DNA of 64,000 nucleotides from Microbacterium forte (GTDB lineage Bacteria > Actinomycetota > Actinomycetes > Actinomycetales > Microbacteriaceae), in NCBI RefSeq assembly GCF_031885415.1, contig NZ_CP116871.1:2852001-2916000 (forward strand). Reading direction: 5' to 3'. Below the pieces are notes generated by a model. The model did not search any database, had not been told where the DNA came from, and saw only the letters and a list, made by a program, of their open reading frames with translations. Positions 34,811 to 44,009 of the stretch are shown here, piece by piece (the first letter of the stretch is position 1; every line of letters begins with the position of its first letter). Made by a program: the position numbers and the translations under genes.

Positions 34811-35230
34811 TCAGCTCGCGCGGGCGAGGTTTCCCAGCTCGGCGCCGGACGCATCCTTGATCACCAGGACGTCTCCGTCGATCTCGACCGCGCGGATGCC
34901 GCGCATCCAGTCGTCGACCCCGGGGCAGGCCTTGAGAGTCGATGCGAACCGGGCGAGGTCGACGCGGTCGCCGTTCACCGAGTAGGTCGTCGTGATGCCG
35001 TTGCATCCGTCGCTGCCGTGCACCGTGCCGTCGGCGGCGAACTCGAGGTGCGGCTGGCCCGAGGAATCCTCGCCCCACAGCCCGACGAGCTTCTCGATGA
35101 CGGCGTCGTCGTCGCTGCTCGAGGTGGGTGCGCCACCCGGTGCCCCCGTCGCGCAGGCCGCGCCCATCAGCGCGAAGGCTCCCAGAATCGCGAGGCCGAC
35201 GAGGTTTCGTGCTCTGCGGTGGGTGCTCAT
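34811..35230 (-). CDS. META-domain lipoprotein (HslJ-like)
   Basis: 139 aa from the ATG at 35230 (an ATG three codons upstream is equally possible). Lipoprotein signal MSTHRRARNLVGLAILGAFALMGAACAT with lipobox MGAAC. A Ser/Asp linker leads to a META domain: LVGLWGEDSSGQPHLEFAADGTVHGSDGCNGITTTYSVNGDRVDLARFASTLKACPG. The DGCNG turn is the family mark. Surface-located, function unknown, possibly envelope stress. Confidence 0.83.
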   Translation of the reverse strand: MSTHRRARNLVGLAILGAFALMGAACATGAPGGAPTSSSDDDAVIEKLVGLWGEDSSGQPHLEFAADGTVHGSDGCNGITTTYSVNGDRVDLARFASTLKACPGVDDWMRGIRAVEIDGDVLVIKDASGAELGNLARAS

Positions 35231-35570
35231 GCTGGCCATGCTAACGGTGCCGCCTGCGAATGCGATCGCAGTCTCGATCCGGCCGGGGCCGATCGGTTCG
35301 CCCTGTCGGACGACGACGCGCGTGCGCGCTTATCGCACAGAGGACGTCCAGGTCAAGGGGTGAAATTCCGGTAAACAATTTCCCCATTCTGTGGATTTAC
35401 TGGGTACTCTTCTAGAGATCCCTGTTCGTCCCGACGGACAGGATCCTGCTTGTCGGGGGGCCAGCGTCGCAGTTCACGCCTCCACCGGGAGGCGAACGGT
35501 TCTGTGTGCATCGCACACTGCCGGATATGAAACTGACTGACGATCCGTGACCAGCAAGGACATACATCAC
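35231..35570. promoter_or_regulatory. 340-bp gene-free interval with a structured protease leader
   Basis: The interval between the divergent lipoprotein and protease genes contains an AT-rich patch (about 35365-35418, unusual for this DNA), probably the promoter, although I could not fix its -35/-10. Three consecutive hairpins follow: 35421-35442 (CCTGTTCGTC / GACGGACAGG), 35472-35497 (CGCCTCC / GGAGGCG plus GTT/AAC) and 35504-35518 (GTGTGC / GCACAC). They look like a structured 5' untranslated leader. Confidence 0.6.
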
Positions 35571-37781
35571 ATGAAGCACAGAGTGACAGGCCGACGCCCA
35601 TTGGCGTTGACGGCCGCCACCACGCTCGCCCTCTCGGGCCTCTTCCTCGGAGCGCCTGCGGCGTTCGCTGAAGATGGCACCGAGCCGACGCCCGCTCCGA
35701 CCACGGCGTCGGAGACGGCTGCACCGGTCGAGACCGAAGCACCCGCCGAGGGAGTCTCCGAGCAGCAGGCTGCCGACATCGCGAAGGCGAGTGCCGAAGC
35801 GGGAACAGAGCTGGTCGCACTCGGTGAGAGCGCCGATGGCGGCAACGTCGTCGTCGTGACCGCCGACAGCACGGCCAGCGACTCCGCGATCAAGGGCATT
35901 GCGGCAGACCGGGGCTTCCCCGACGCTGAGGTCGTCAAGGTCGACCGCACTCTGACGTCGTTCGCCGAAGGCGATGTCGTCGGCGGCCAGGGCTACCTGT
36001 CGGTCAGCCCTGACCTCGAGAGCTTCGTCGCCGGCGAGCCCGGAAGCGCGGCTTGGGCCTGCTCCGTGGGCTTCTCCGCGTTCACGCCCACGGGTGGTCC
36101 TGCTCTCCTCAGCGCCGGGCACTGCGCCTTCGGTGCGAGCGATGAGAAGCTCACCGACACGACGCTGACCGTTCCCGGAGAAGAGCCCGCAGTCGGCGGC
36201 GAAGGCGCCCTGCCCGACACGATCGACCTGCTCGGCACGTTCGGCTTCGCCCAGTTCGGCGGCGCGGACGGTGGCCTCGGTTCGAACGGCGAGAGCACCG
36301 CAACCGACATCTCGGTCATCGACCTCGACGAGGCCGCAGGCTGGAACCCGGTTCCCGCGGTCACCGACTGGACCACGGCCGGCGACTCGCTCAGCTCGCT
36401 CGCTGACAGCGTCATCGAGATCAAGTCCGTCGCCGCTCCGGCGCTCGGTGAGGTCTCGAAGAGCGGTCGCACGACCGGCTTCACCACCGGTGTGGTCGAC
36501 GGAGACGACATCCTCGATGGCTGGGCGAGCATCGACGGACACTGGGTGCGCGGCTTCTCGAGCAACACGCTCGCAGGCCCCGGTGACTCGGGTGGCTCGG
36601 TCATCCAGGGCGATGCGGCCGTCGGCCTCATCAGCGGTGGATCCGAAGCGACCGAGACCGAAGAGCAGTTCACCTGGGCGGCATCGCTCGTGACGGCTCT
36701 GCCGCGGACCGGTGGCTACGAGGTCGCACTCGACATCGACGCGCCGGTCATCACCAGCCCGACCGATGGCGCAGAGGTGCAGCCCGGAACGACCGTCACC
36801 GGAACCGCTCCCGGAGCGACCGAGGTCACGGTCAGCGGCTTCGGCGCAGACCAGACGGTCGCCGTCACGGACGGTGCCTTCTCGTTCGTCGGACCCGTCG
36901 AGCTCGGGGAACAGGCCATCACGGTCACCGCGCGCAACGGCTTCAGCGCCTCGGACAGCACGACGATCGACGTGACCGTCGTGCCGGCTCCGCTCGTCGC
37001 GCCTGTCATCACCTCGCCGGCTGACCGCACGACGGTCACCGAAACCGTCACGGCGATCAGCGGCACCGGCCTGCCGACCACCGCCATCACGGTCACGGAT
37101 GCCGAGACCGACGACGTGCTCGGCACGACCGAGGTCGCCGCAGACGGTTCCTGGACCGTCGACGGACTCTCCTTCGAGTACGGCGAGCACAGCGTCGTCG
37201 TGACGCAGACCCGCACGATCGACGGCGAAGAAGAGGTCTCGCCTGAGGCCACCTCGACGTTCGCCGTCCGCCCCGTCTCGCCGGCCGTGACCTCGGTCGC
37301 GAACGGCGCGGAGTTCGCCCACAACGACGGTCCTTCCGGACTCGCCGGCTCGGGCATCGACGGCGCGACCGTCACGGTGAAGCTCAACGGCGCTGAGCCG
37401 ACGTCGGCGAACACGGCTGCTCTCGCGGGCGCCTTCGCCGCCGCGAGCGGCACCTTCACGGCCACGGTCGAGGACGGCGCATGGAGCGTCGACTTCGGTG
37501 CGGCTCTCGAGTCGGGCACATACACGGTGTCGGCCACGCAGGCCATCGACGGCGTCTCGTCGGCTCCGACCGACCTGGCGTTCGCTGTCCTCGCGGCCCC
37601 GGTCGCCGGTGGTGGCGGAGCAGCTCCCGGTGACGGTGGCGCAGCGGCACCCGGTGACGGCGGACTCGCCGTGACCGGTGCCGACCTGCTCGTCCCGCTC
37701 TCCGCCGCAGCCATCGCGCTCGCGCTGCTGTCGGGTGGACTGCTGCTGGTCTTCCGTCGTCGCCAGCTCATCGAGAGCTGA
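35571..37781 (+). CDS. Secreted, cell-wall-linked trypsin-like serine protease with Ig-like repeats
   Basis: 736 aa from the ATG at 35571 (AAGGA 10 nt upstream; a GTG at 35547 is possible). Signal peptide MKHRVTGRRPLALTAATTLA.. to APAAFA. An alpha-lytic-type pro-region of about 120 residues follows. The S1-like catalytic triad is His184 in LLSAGHCAFG, Asp246 in ATDISVIDL and Ser340 in AGPGDSGGSVIQG. From about residue 390 come two to three Ig-like Thr/Val-rich domains (DAPVITSPTDGAEVQPGTTVTG, APVITSPADRTTVTETV). A Gly/Pro/Ala-rich spacer leads to LAVTG, then a hydrophobic segment and the tail FRRRQLIES: an LAxTG-type sorting signal as used by class E sortases. Confidence 0.9.
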   Translation: MKHRVTGRRPLALTAATTLALSGLFLGAPAAFAEDGTEPTPAPTTASETAAPVETEAPAEGVSEQQAADIAKASAEAGTELVALGESADGGNVVVVTADSTASDSAIKGIAADRGFPDAEVVKVDRTLTSFAEGDVVGGQGYLSVSPDLESFVAGEPGSAAWACSVGFSAFTPTGGPALLSAGHCAFGASDEKLTDTTLTVPGEEPAVGGEGALPDTIDLLGTFGFAQFGGADGGLGSNGESTATDISVIDLDEAAGWNPVPAVTDWTTAGDSLSSLADSVIEIKSVAAPALGEVSKSGRTTGFTTGVVDGDDILDGWASIDGHWVRGFSSNTLAGPGDSGGSVIQGDAAVGLISGGSEATETEEQFTWAASLVTALPRTGGYEVALDIDAPVITSPTDGAEVQPGTTVTGTAPGATEVTVSGFGADQTVAVTDGAFSFVGPVELGEQAITVTARNGFSASDSTTIDVTVVPAPLVAPVITSPADRTTVTETVTAISGTGLPTTAITVTDAETDDVLGTTEVAADGSWTVDGLSFEYGEHSVVVTQTRTIDGEEEVSPEATSTFAVRPVSPAVTSVANGAEFAHNDGPSGLAGSGIDGATVTVKLNGAEPTSANTAALAGAFAAASGTFTATVEDGAWSVDFGAALESGTYTVSATQAIDGVSSAPTDLAFAVLAAPVAGGGGAAPGDGGAAAPGDGGLAVTGADLLVPLSAAAIALALLSGGLLLVFRRRQLIES

Positions 37782-37835
37782 CACGCTGATCACCTCCTGA
37801 GGGTGTGACCGGCTTCGGCCGTGAACCCCTCGCCG

Positions 37836-37868
37836 AGAAGCCCGGTATCGAAAGATGCCGGGCTTCTT
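37836..37868 (+). terminator. Terminator of the protease gene
   Basis: AGAAGCCCGG, 11-nt loop, then a GCCGGGCTTCTT arm, 54 bp after the stop. Confidence 0.8.
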
Positions 37869-37954
37869 CGCATCTCCGGGACGCCGCCGTCTCCACAGCG
37901 CCGCAGTCTGCGGGGTGCCGCGTGCGCCGACGAGCGGATGCCGTGAGCACAGCG

Positions 37955-37989
37955 GAAGGCCCGGCATCGGACTGCGATGCCGGGCCTTC
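37955..37989. terminator. Perfect 15-bp stem terminator, probably bidirectional
   Basis: GAAGGCCCGGCATCG, loop GACTG, CGATGCCGGGCCTTC. It lies 18 bp from the stop of the convergent GH51 gene and resembles the preceding hairpin in its GCCCGGCATC core. Confidence 0.85.
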
Positions 37990-38006
37990 TGCTATCCAGG
38001 CGAGCC

Positions 38007-39530
38007 TCAGGCGAGTTCGATCACCGACCACGACAGCGGCGGGAGCGTCGCGCGCACGGCGCCGTCGACGACCTCTGCGGCTGCGAGCGGCACCATGTGC
38101 ACGGCATCCTGCGTGGTCTCGAGGTTCGCGGTGCGGCGGTCGCCGCCCTCGGGGATCGTCAGCGTCTCGGCGTTCACGACGCGGAGCCCCGTGAGACCGC
38201 GCAGCTCGACCGTCAGGTCGCTCTCCTCGTCGAGCGAGCGGTTCGCGACGAAGACGACGACGCGTCCGGTCTCCTCATCCCACGTCGCCGCCGCATCGAC
38301 CGCGTCGACGCCGCCGTAGCGCTTCGTCTCGATCTGCGGTGCCGACACCGCGAGGCGCAGGATGCGACCCTTCGCGAGGCGAGCCATGCGCTCGAACGGC
38401 CAGAAGCTCGTCTGACGCCAGGCCGGACCGTTCTCCTCCGAGCGGATCGGCGCGATCACGTTGACGAGCTGCGCCTGGTTGGCGATCTTCACGCGGTCGC
38501 CGTGGCGCAGCAGGCTGTTGAGCAGCGTGCCCACGACGACGGCATCCGTCACGTTGTACGTGTCCTCGATCAGACGCGGGTGCTCCCGCCAGCCCGACTT
38601 CGCGACCTCGCCGGCCTCGACGTCGTTGTACTTCACCTGGTCCCACACGTTCCACTCGTCGAACGAGATGTCGACCTGCTTGGTGTGCTTGCCCGCGGCC
38701 TTCACGGCGTCGATCGTCGCGATGACGCCGTCGATGAACGCATCCATATCGACCGACTCGGCGAGGAACGACTCGGCGTCGCCGTCGTGCTCCTGGTAGT
38801 AGGCATGCATCGAGACGAAGTCGACCTCGTCGTAGGCGTGCGTGAGCACCGTGTGCTCCCACGTGCCGAACGTCGGCATCGACCGCGCAGACGAGCCGAC
38901 CGCGACGAGCTCGATCGTCGGGTCGACCAGCTTCATGGCCTTGGCCGACTCCTGCGCGAGGCGGCCGTACTCGGTCGCGGTCTTGCCGCCGATCTGCCAC
39001 GGTCCGTCGAGCTCGTTGCCCAGGCACCACAGCTTGATGTCGAACGGCTTCTCAGCGCCGTTCTTGCGACGCAGGTCCGACCAGTAGGTGCCGCTCGGGT
39101 GGTTCGCGTACTCGACGAGCGACCGTGCCTCTTCGACGCCGCGGGTGCCGAGGTTGATGGCCTCCATGACCTCGACGTCGGCCTCCTTCGCCCAGTCCAT
39201 GAACTCGTGCAGCCCGAACGCATTGGTCTCGATGGTGTGCCATGCCCCGTCGATGCGCACGGGGCGGTCTTCGACCGGGCCCACTCCGTCTTCCCAGCGG
39301 TAGCCGGAGACGAAGTTGCCCCCGGGGTAGCGGACGACGGTCGGACCCATCTCCTTCACCAGGGCGAGCACGTCCTGACGGAAGCCCCGCTCGTCGGCCT
39401 GCGGGTGGCCCGGCTCGTAGATGCCGGTGTACACGCAGCGCCCCATGTGCTCGACGAACGACCCGAAGAGCCTTCGGGGGACGTCGGCGATAGTGAAGTC
39501 GCGATCGATGGTGATGCGGGCCTTGCTCAT
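38007..39530 (-). CDS. Alpha-L-arabinofuranosidase, GH51
   Basis: 507 aa from the ATG at 39530 with AAGGAG upstream. No signal peptide, so it cleaves imported arabino-oligosaccharides in the cytoplasm. Acid/base Glu173 in WCLGNELDGPWQIG and nucleophile Glu292 in ISFDEWNVWDQ. Other conserved blocks: FGSFVEHMGRCVYTGIYEPGH, VVRYPGGNFVSGYRWEDGVGP, SMHAYYQEHDGD. The C-terminal beta domain ends LPPLSWSVIELA. Last gene of an operon with its own ABC importer. Confidence 0.96.
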   Translation of the reverse strand: MSKARITIDRDFTIADVPRRLFGSFVEHMGRCVYTGIYEPGHPQADERGFRQDVLALVKEMGPTVVRYPGGNFVSGYRWEDGVGPVEDRPVRIDGAWHTIETNAFGLHEFMDWAKEADVEVMEAINLGTRGVEEARSLVEYANHPSGTYWSDLRRKNGAEKPFDIKLWCLGNELDGPWQIGGKTATEYGRLAQESAKAMKLVDPTIELVAVGSSARSMPTFGTWEHTVLTHAYDEVDFVSMHAYYQEHDGDAESFLAESVDMDAFIDGVIATIDAVKAAGKHTKQVDISFDEWNVWDQVKYNDVEAGEVAKSGWREHPRLIEDTYNVTDAVVVGTLLNSLLRHGDRVKIANQAQLVNVIAPIRSEENGPAWRQTSFWPFERMARLAKGRILRLAVSAPQIETKRYGGVDAVDAAATWDEETGRVVVFVANRSLDEESDLTVELRGLTGLRVVNAETLTIPEGGDRRTANLETTQDAVHMVPLAAAEVVDGAVRATLPPLSWSVIELA

Positions 39531-39559
39531 TGCTCTCCTTGATTGTGGCTTGTGGGGGA

Positions 39560-40465
39560 CTACTGACCGCCGAAGCCGCTGGTCGCGACTCCCTTGACGA
39601 TCTGCTTCTGGAAGATGATGAACACGATGATCAGCGGCAGCGCGGCGAGCACGGCCTGCGCCATGACCTGCGCGTACTGCACGCCGTAGGCGCTGATCAC
39701 CGTCTGCAGGCCGACCGGCAGCGTCATCAAAGTGGTGTCGTTGATGACGAGGAACGGCCAGAGGAAGTTGTTCCACGCGCCGATGAAGACGAAGATCGCG
39801 ACGGATGCCAGGATCGGCCGCGAGAGCGGCAGCACGATCGACCAGAAGATGCGCAGGCGGCTGGCGCCGTCGACGCGGGCCGCGTCTTCGAGCTCGATCG
39901 GGATCGCGTCGAAGAAGCGCTTGAGGATGAACACCATCGCCGGGGCGACGACCTGCGGCAGGATCAGGCCCCAGTAGGTGTCGATCATGTTGAACGCGAG
40001 CATCTCGTAGAACAGCGGGATGATCAGCACCTGCGGCGGCACGACGATGGAGGCGATGATGACGACGAACAGCCACTTGCGGCCCGTGAAGTCGAGCCGG
40101 GAGAACGCGTAGGCGGCGAGTGCCGAGATCGTCAGAGTGATCAGGGTCACTGCGACCGACGTCCACAGGCTGTTGAACGCCCAGGTGTAGACGTTGCCCT
40201 GCGACAGGATCGCCGCGAAGGCCTCGACGGTCGGGCCCGAGGCGCCGATCCACGACGGGTCGCCGCTGGCGGCATCCGTCTCGGTCTTGAAGGCGGTCGC
40301 GACCGCCCAGAGGAACGGCAGCAGCCAGCCGATCGCGAGGATGATCAGGACGACGAGGGCGCTGATGCGCAGCGCACCGAACGGCTTCTGACCTGGCAGG
40401 TGCGAGCGGCGGGCTCGCGCCGGCTTGGCGGTGGTGATGGTCTCGGTGAGTGTGGCGGTGGACAT
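39560..40465 (-). CDS. Arabino-oligosaccharide ABC permease, MalG/AraQ type
   Basis: 301 aa, start overlapping the upstream permease stop (1 nt). Six membrane helices; the EAA loop is LEDAARVDGASRLRIFWSIVLPLSRP. The first helix is LVVLIILAIGWLLPFLWAVATAFK and the end is FQKQIVKGVATSGFGGQ, as in MalG. It pairs with the MalF-type subunit. No ATPase gene is in the operon. Confidence 0.93.
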   Translation of the reverse strand: MSTATLTETITTAKPARARRSHLPGQKPFGALRISALVVLIILAIGWLLPFLWAVATAFKTETDAASGDPSWIGASGPTVEAFAAILSQGNVYTWAFNSLWTSVAVTLITLTISALAAYAFSRLDFTGRKWLFVVIIASIVVPPQVLIIPLFYEMLAFNMIDTYWGLILPQVVAPAMVFILKRFFDAIPIELEDAARVDGASRLRIFWSIVLPLSRPILASVAIFVFIGAWNNFLWPFLVINDTTLMTLPVGLQTVISAYGVQYAQVMAQAVLAALPLIIVFIIFQKQIVKGVATSGFGGQ

Positions 40466-41418
40466 CACAGCTGCGACTCCTTCCGGCGGCGCATGATCAG
40501 AGCCTGCGCGACGCCGATGATGACGATGAGAGCGAAGAACACGTAGGAGATCGCGGCCGAGTAGCCGAATCGGTAGCTGACGAAGCCGGCCTCGTAGATG
40601 TACTGCACGATCGAGCGGGTGGTGTCGCTCGCGACGCCGCCGAGCATCTGGTACGCCTGATCGAACAGCTTCAGCGATGCCAGGATCTGCAGGATCAGGA
40701 TCAGCACGGTCGCCGGTCCCAGCTGGGGGAGCGTGATCGACCAGAACTGCCGCCACGGGCCCGCGCCGTCGAGCGATGCGGCCTCGTACTGCTGCGGCGG
40801 GATGTTCTGCATCGCGGCGAGATAGAGAAGGAAGTTGAATCCGACCGTCCACCAGATGGTGGCGATGACGATCGACAGCATGTTGGTGTCGGGGTTCTGC
40901 AGCCAGGCCAGCGGCTCGAGGCCGAAGAACTCGAGGATGTTGTTCGCCGCGCCGATCTGCGGGTTGAAGATCCAGACCCAGATCTGCGAGATCACGGTCG
41001 AGGCGAGCAGATAGGGCATGAAGAACGACAGCCGCCACAGCCACTGGCCGGGAAGGCCGCGATCGACGAGAGCGGCCATGAGCAGCGCGATCACGACGAG
41101 CGGCACGGTCGACAGCAGCGTGAACCACACCGTGTTGCCCATCGACTGCCACATCTTGGGGTCGGCGAGCGCCTCGGCGTAGTTCGCGAAGCCGATGAAG
41201 GAACCGCCTGCCCCTGTGAGCGACTGGTCGGTGAAGCTGAGGATGATGCCGTGCACGATCGGCCACGCGAGGAACAGCACGAACGCGAGGAGGAAGGGCG
41301 CGAGGAACGCCCAGCTGATGAGCTGCTCGCGGTTGCGGGAGGAGCCGGCGCGTCGAGCGGGCAGGGCCGACTTCGAGCCGGTGACGATGGTGCGCGTGGA
41401 GTCCGTCGCGGTGGTCAT
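40465..41418 (-). CDS. Arabino-oligosaccharide ABC permease, MalF/AraP type
   Basis: 317 aa, ATGA overlap with the binding-protein stop. Six helices: LISWAFLAPFLLAFVLFLAWPIVHGI at the start, FFMPYLLASTVISQIWVWIFNP, and the EAA loop YEAASLDGAGPWRQFWSITLPQLGP. Heterodimer partner of the MalG-type subunit. Confidence 0.93.
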   Translation of the reverse strand: MTTATDSTRTIVTGSKSALPARRAGSSRNREQLISWAFLAPFLLAFVLFLAWPIVHGIILSFTDQSLTGAGGSFIGFANYAEALADPKMWQSMGNTVWFTLLSTVPLVVIALLMAALVDRGLPGQWLWRLSFFMPYLLASTVISQIWVWIFNPQIGAANNILEFFGLEPLAWLQNPDTNMLSIVIATIWWTVGFNFLLYLAAMQNIPPQQYEAASLDGAGPWRQFWSITLPQLGPATVLILILQILASLKLFDQAYQMLGGVASDTTRSIVQYIYEAGFVSYRFGYSAAISYVFFALIVIIGVAQALIMRRRKESQL

Positions 41419-42752
41419 GATGCGAACGTCCCCTCGGGGTCGGCCGGGTTGGGCTGCCGGAGGAGTGTGTTCACGCGGGCCTCGAACCGGTCGATGGCCG
41501 CCGCGGGGTCGTCGCCCGAGAGCAGCACCCCCTGCACGGCGGCGCCGAACTCGCCCTGGAAGCTCGACCCCGAGCCGGTGAACCACGCGGTGGGGTCGTA
41601 GACGACATGCTGCGCGGCCTCGGCGTAGTTGGCCTGGGGAATGAGGTCGGCGTACTCGGGCGATTCGGTGACCGGGAGGAAAGCAGGGATGTGCCCTGCC
41701 TCGGCCCACCCGAACGACCCCTTCAGCATGTCGGCGACGAACCGGTAGGTCAGGTCGCGCTTCGCGGGATCGGCGTTGGTCTGATGCGGCAGCACGAACG
41801 AGTGCGAGTCGGCGTAGACCGCCGGCGTGCCGAACAGCGTGGGGATCATGGTGGCATCCAGGGGCAGTTCGGCCGCCTGCATCGTGCGCAGCTCCCACAC
41901 GCCGGTGAACAGCATCCCGCTCTTGCCTGTGGCGAACTCGGCCACCGCGCTGCCGTAGTCGGCCTGGGCGAGGGCGATCTCCCCGTCGAGCAGGGTGCGC
42001 ATGAGCGTCAGAGACGCGACAGCGGCGTCCTTGTCGATCACGGCCTTGCCGCCGGCCGGCAGTTCCATCGCACTGCCGTGCTGCGAATAGAACGTGTAGA
42101 AGAGACGCCACATCTGGGCGCCGTCGCCGAGGTAGCCGTACGAGAGCGCGTGACCCTCGGCCTGGCCCCCGATGGCGCGCAGCTGATCGAGGAACTCCTC
42201 AGGAGAGGAGGTCTCCTGCAGTCGGCCGTCGCTGTCGAGCACACCGGCCGCGTCGCAGATGTCGGTGTTGAACATCGCGACGAACGGATGCGCGTCCAGT
42301 GCGACGCTGTACATGTTCTCGCCGACGAAGCCCTTCTCCCAGATCGGCTTCGGGAACGTCGAGGCGTCGACTCCGAGGTCTGCGAGCCGGTCGAGGTCCC
42401 AGGTGTCGAGCAGGCCACCGGGTGCCCAGCCGACCGTGCGCGTCGCGTGCATGATCGCGACGTCGGGGGCCCGGCCGCCGGCACCCGCCATGGCGAGCTT
42501 CGTGTAGTACGGGGTGCCCCACGCGAGCACCGTGGGGCGGATGCGGTAGTCGCTCTGCGCCGCGTTGGCGGCGTCGAGCAGCTGCGACATGGTCACGCCG
42601 TCGCCTCCGGAGAGCAGATGCCAGAACTGCAGGGTCGTGGTGTTCGAACCGGGGACGGTGCCAGGGGCGCAGCCGGCGAGCAGCGCCGCGGCGGCCGTGA
42701 CGGAGGCGGCAGTCAGGAACTGCCGCCGAGACAGATCGAGCGGGGGCGTCAT
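41415..42752 (-). CDS. Arabino-oligosaccharide-binding lipoprotein with a Tat-type signal
   Basis: 445 aa from the ATG at 42752 (AAGGAG). The N-terminus LSRRQFLTAASVTAAAALLAGC has a twin-arginine motif (SRRQFLT) and a lipobox (LAGC), so it is probably exported folded and then acylated. Family 1 solute-binding fold: LQFWHLLSGGDGVTMSQLLDAANA, PDVAIMHATRTVGWAPGG, GKSGMLFTGVWELRTM. Specificity is inferred from the GH51 gene in the same operon. Confidence 0.92.
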   Translation of the reverse strand: MTPPLDLSRRQFLTAASVTAAAALLAGCAPGTVPGSNTTTLQFWHLLSGGDGVTMSQLLDAANAAQSDYRIRPTVLAWGTPYYTKLAMAGAGGRAPDVAIMHATRTVGWAPGGLLDTWDLDRLADLGVDASTFPKPIWEKGFVGENMYSVALDAHPFVAMFNTDICDAAGVLDSDGRLQETSSPEEFLDQLRAIGGQAEGHALSYGYLGDGAQMWRLFYTFYSQHGSAMELPAGGKAVIDKDAAVASLTLMRTLLDGEIALAQADYGSAVAEFATGKSGMLFTGVWELRTMQAAELPLDATMIPTLFGTPAVYADSHSFVLPHQTNADPAKRDLTYRFVADMLKGSFGWAEAGHIPAFLPVTESPEYADLIPQANYAEAAQHVVYDPTAWFTGSGSSFQGEFGAAVQGVLLSGDDPAAAIDRFEARVNTLLRQPNPADPEGTFAS

Positions 42753-42790
42753 CGTCACTCCTTCGTGACAGCGGGCGGGGTCGGGTCTCA

Positions 42791-42819
42791 TCATTACATC
42801 GATGTAATCGGCCGCGCAA
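42791..42819 (-). promoter_or_regulatory. Promoter and LacI operator of the GH51/ABC operon
   Basis: On the minus strand TTGCGC (42819-42814) and TAATGA (42796-42791) are 17 bp apart. The perfect 16-bp palindrome ATTACATC-GATGTAAT (42793-42808) covers the spacer end and the -10. Confidence 0.75.
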
Positions 42820-42884
42820 GAGCGAAGTCCGCAACCCGCGTGAGCCGCAGGGCCCACGGGCGGAGAACGCTGCGCGGGTGCGTG

Positions 42885-43931
42885 TCAGGGGCGGTGGCCG
42901 CGCGGGCGGCCCCGTGTGCTGTCACGCTCGAGCAGGTGATGCGACAGGGTGAGCGCCCGCGGCGGGGCGGAGCGGTCGTCCATGCGCGATTCGAGCAGGG
43001 TGAGCGCCGCATCGGCGAAGGCGCGGCGGTCGAAGGCGAGCGTCGTGAGCGACGGAGACGTATAGCGCGAGAACTCGACGTCGTCGAAGCCCGTCACGAT
43101 CACGTCCTCCGGCACGTTCACACCGTGGTCGTGCAGTGCGTGGAGCGCGCCGAGCGCGAGCGAGTCGGTGAAGGCGATGATCGCGTCGAACGCCACTCCC
43201 CGTCGGAACAGCGTCTGCACGCCATCCGCCCCGCCGGTCATCGACCACGGCATCGGATTGATCTCCAAGGCGGTGTCACGGGGGATGCCGGCCTCCCGAA
43301 GCGCGTCGTGCACTCCCTCGAGTCGCAGACGGCCCGTCGCGGTCGCGACCGACGGATCGTCGTCGGCGCCGATCACGGCGATGCGCGTCGCTCCGCGAGA
43401 CAGCACGTGCCTGGTCACATCGGCCGCGGCTCGGCGGCTGTCGATGCGCACATGGTCGGCCCTGTTCTGCTCCACCTCGCCGAGCACGACGAGAGGGGGC
43501 AGCCGGTCGGCGTACTTCAGCACGCTGTCCTCGAGGCGGATGGGGTTCAGGATCAGTCCGTCGACCAGGTGCGCGCGAGCCCGGGAGACGAGCTCCCTCT
43601 CACGTTCGGGGTCGGTCGCGGTCTCCTCGATCTGCACGGCGAGGCCGCGATCATGCGCGGCGTCGACGATGCGGTGCATGAGCTCGGCCGAGAACGCGGT
43701 CGCGAGGTCGGGCAGGGCGACGGCGATGATGCCCGAGCGGCCCTTGCGGAGTCCTCGGGCGTTGAGGTTCGGCACGAAGTCGAGCTGCGTCATCGCGGCC
43801 TCGACCCTGAGCTTGGTCTCCTCGCGCACGGCGACGGTGCCGGTGACCACGTTCGAGACCGTCTTGGGTGAGACGCCCGCGAGTGCGGCGACGTCCTTCA
43901 TCGTCGCGCGCGGCGGCGGCATCGCTGTCAT
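42885..43931 (-). CDS. LacI-family regulator of the GH51 arabinoside operon
   Basis: 348 aa. HTH MKDVAALAGVSPKTVSNVVT with hinge NLNARGLRKGRSG. Sensor core: IAVALPDLATAFSAELMHRIV, HLVDGLILNPIRLED, VLGEVEQNRADHVRIDSRRAAAD, AIIAFTDSLALGALHAL, VTGFDDVEFSRYTSPSLTTL. It lies on the same strand immediately upstream of the operon it probably controls; the palindrome at 42793 is between its stop and the first operon gene. Confidence 0.9.
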   Translation of the reverse strand: MTAMPPPRATMKDVAALAGVSPKTVSNVVTGTVAVREETKLRVEAAMTQLDFVPNLNARGLRKGRSGIIAVALPDLATAFSAELMHRIVDAAHDRGLAVQIEETATDPERERELVSRARAHLVDGLILNPIRLEDSVLKYADRLPPLVVLGEVEQNRADHVRIDSRRAAADVTRHVLSRGATRIAVIGADDDPSVATATGRLRLEGVHDALREAGIPRDTALEINPMPWSMTGGADGVQTLFRRGVAFDAIIAFTDSLALGALHALHDHGVNVPEDVIVTGFDDVEFSRYTSPSLTTLAFDRRAFADAALTLLESRMDDRSAPPRALTLSHHLLERDSTRGRPRGHRP

Positions 43932-44009
43932 CCGGTCAGCCTATCCACCGGCTCGCCCGCGAGCCCGCCGCGCCGCGGAATGTCCGCACTCGCTGACTAC
44001 TATGGCCCG

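Noticed and set aside
35365..35518. c-di-AMP (ydaO-type) riboswitch before the protease.
   Set aside because: The location is suggestive, but I could not find the conserved core sequence blocks. Kept only as an unclassified structured leader.
35412..37967. 851-codon open frame on the minus strand across the protease gene.
   Set aside because: Antisense to a gene with signal peptide, catalytic triad and sorting signal. The antisense product is a low-complexity Arg/Asp/Gly sequence with no family features.
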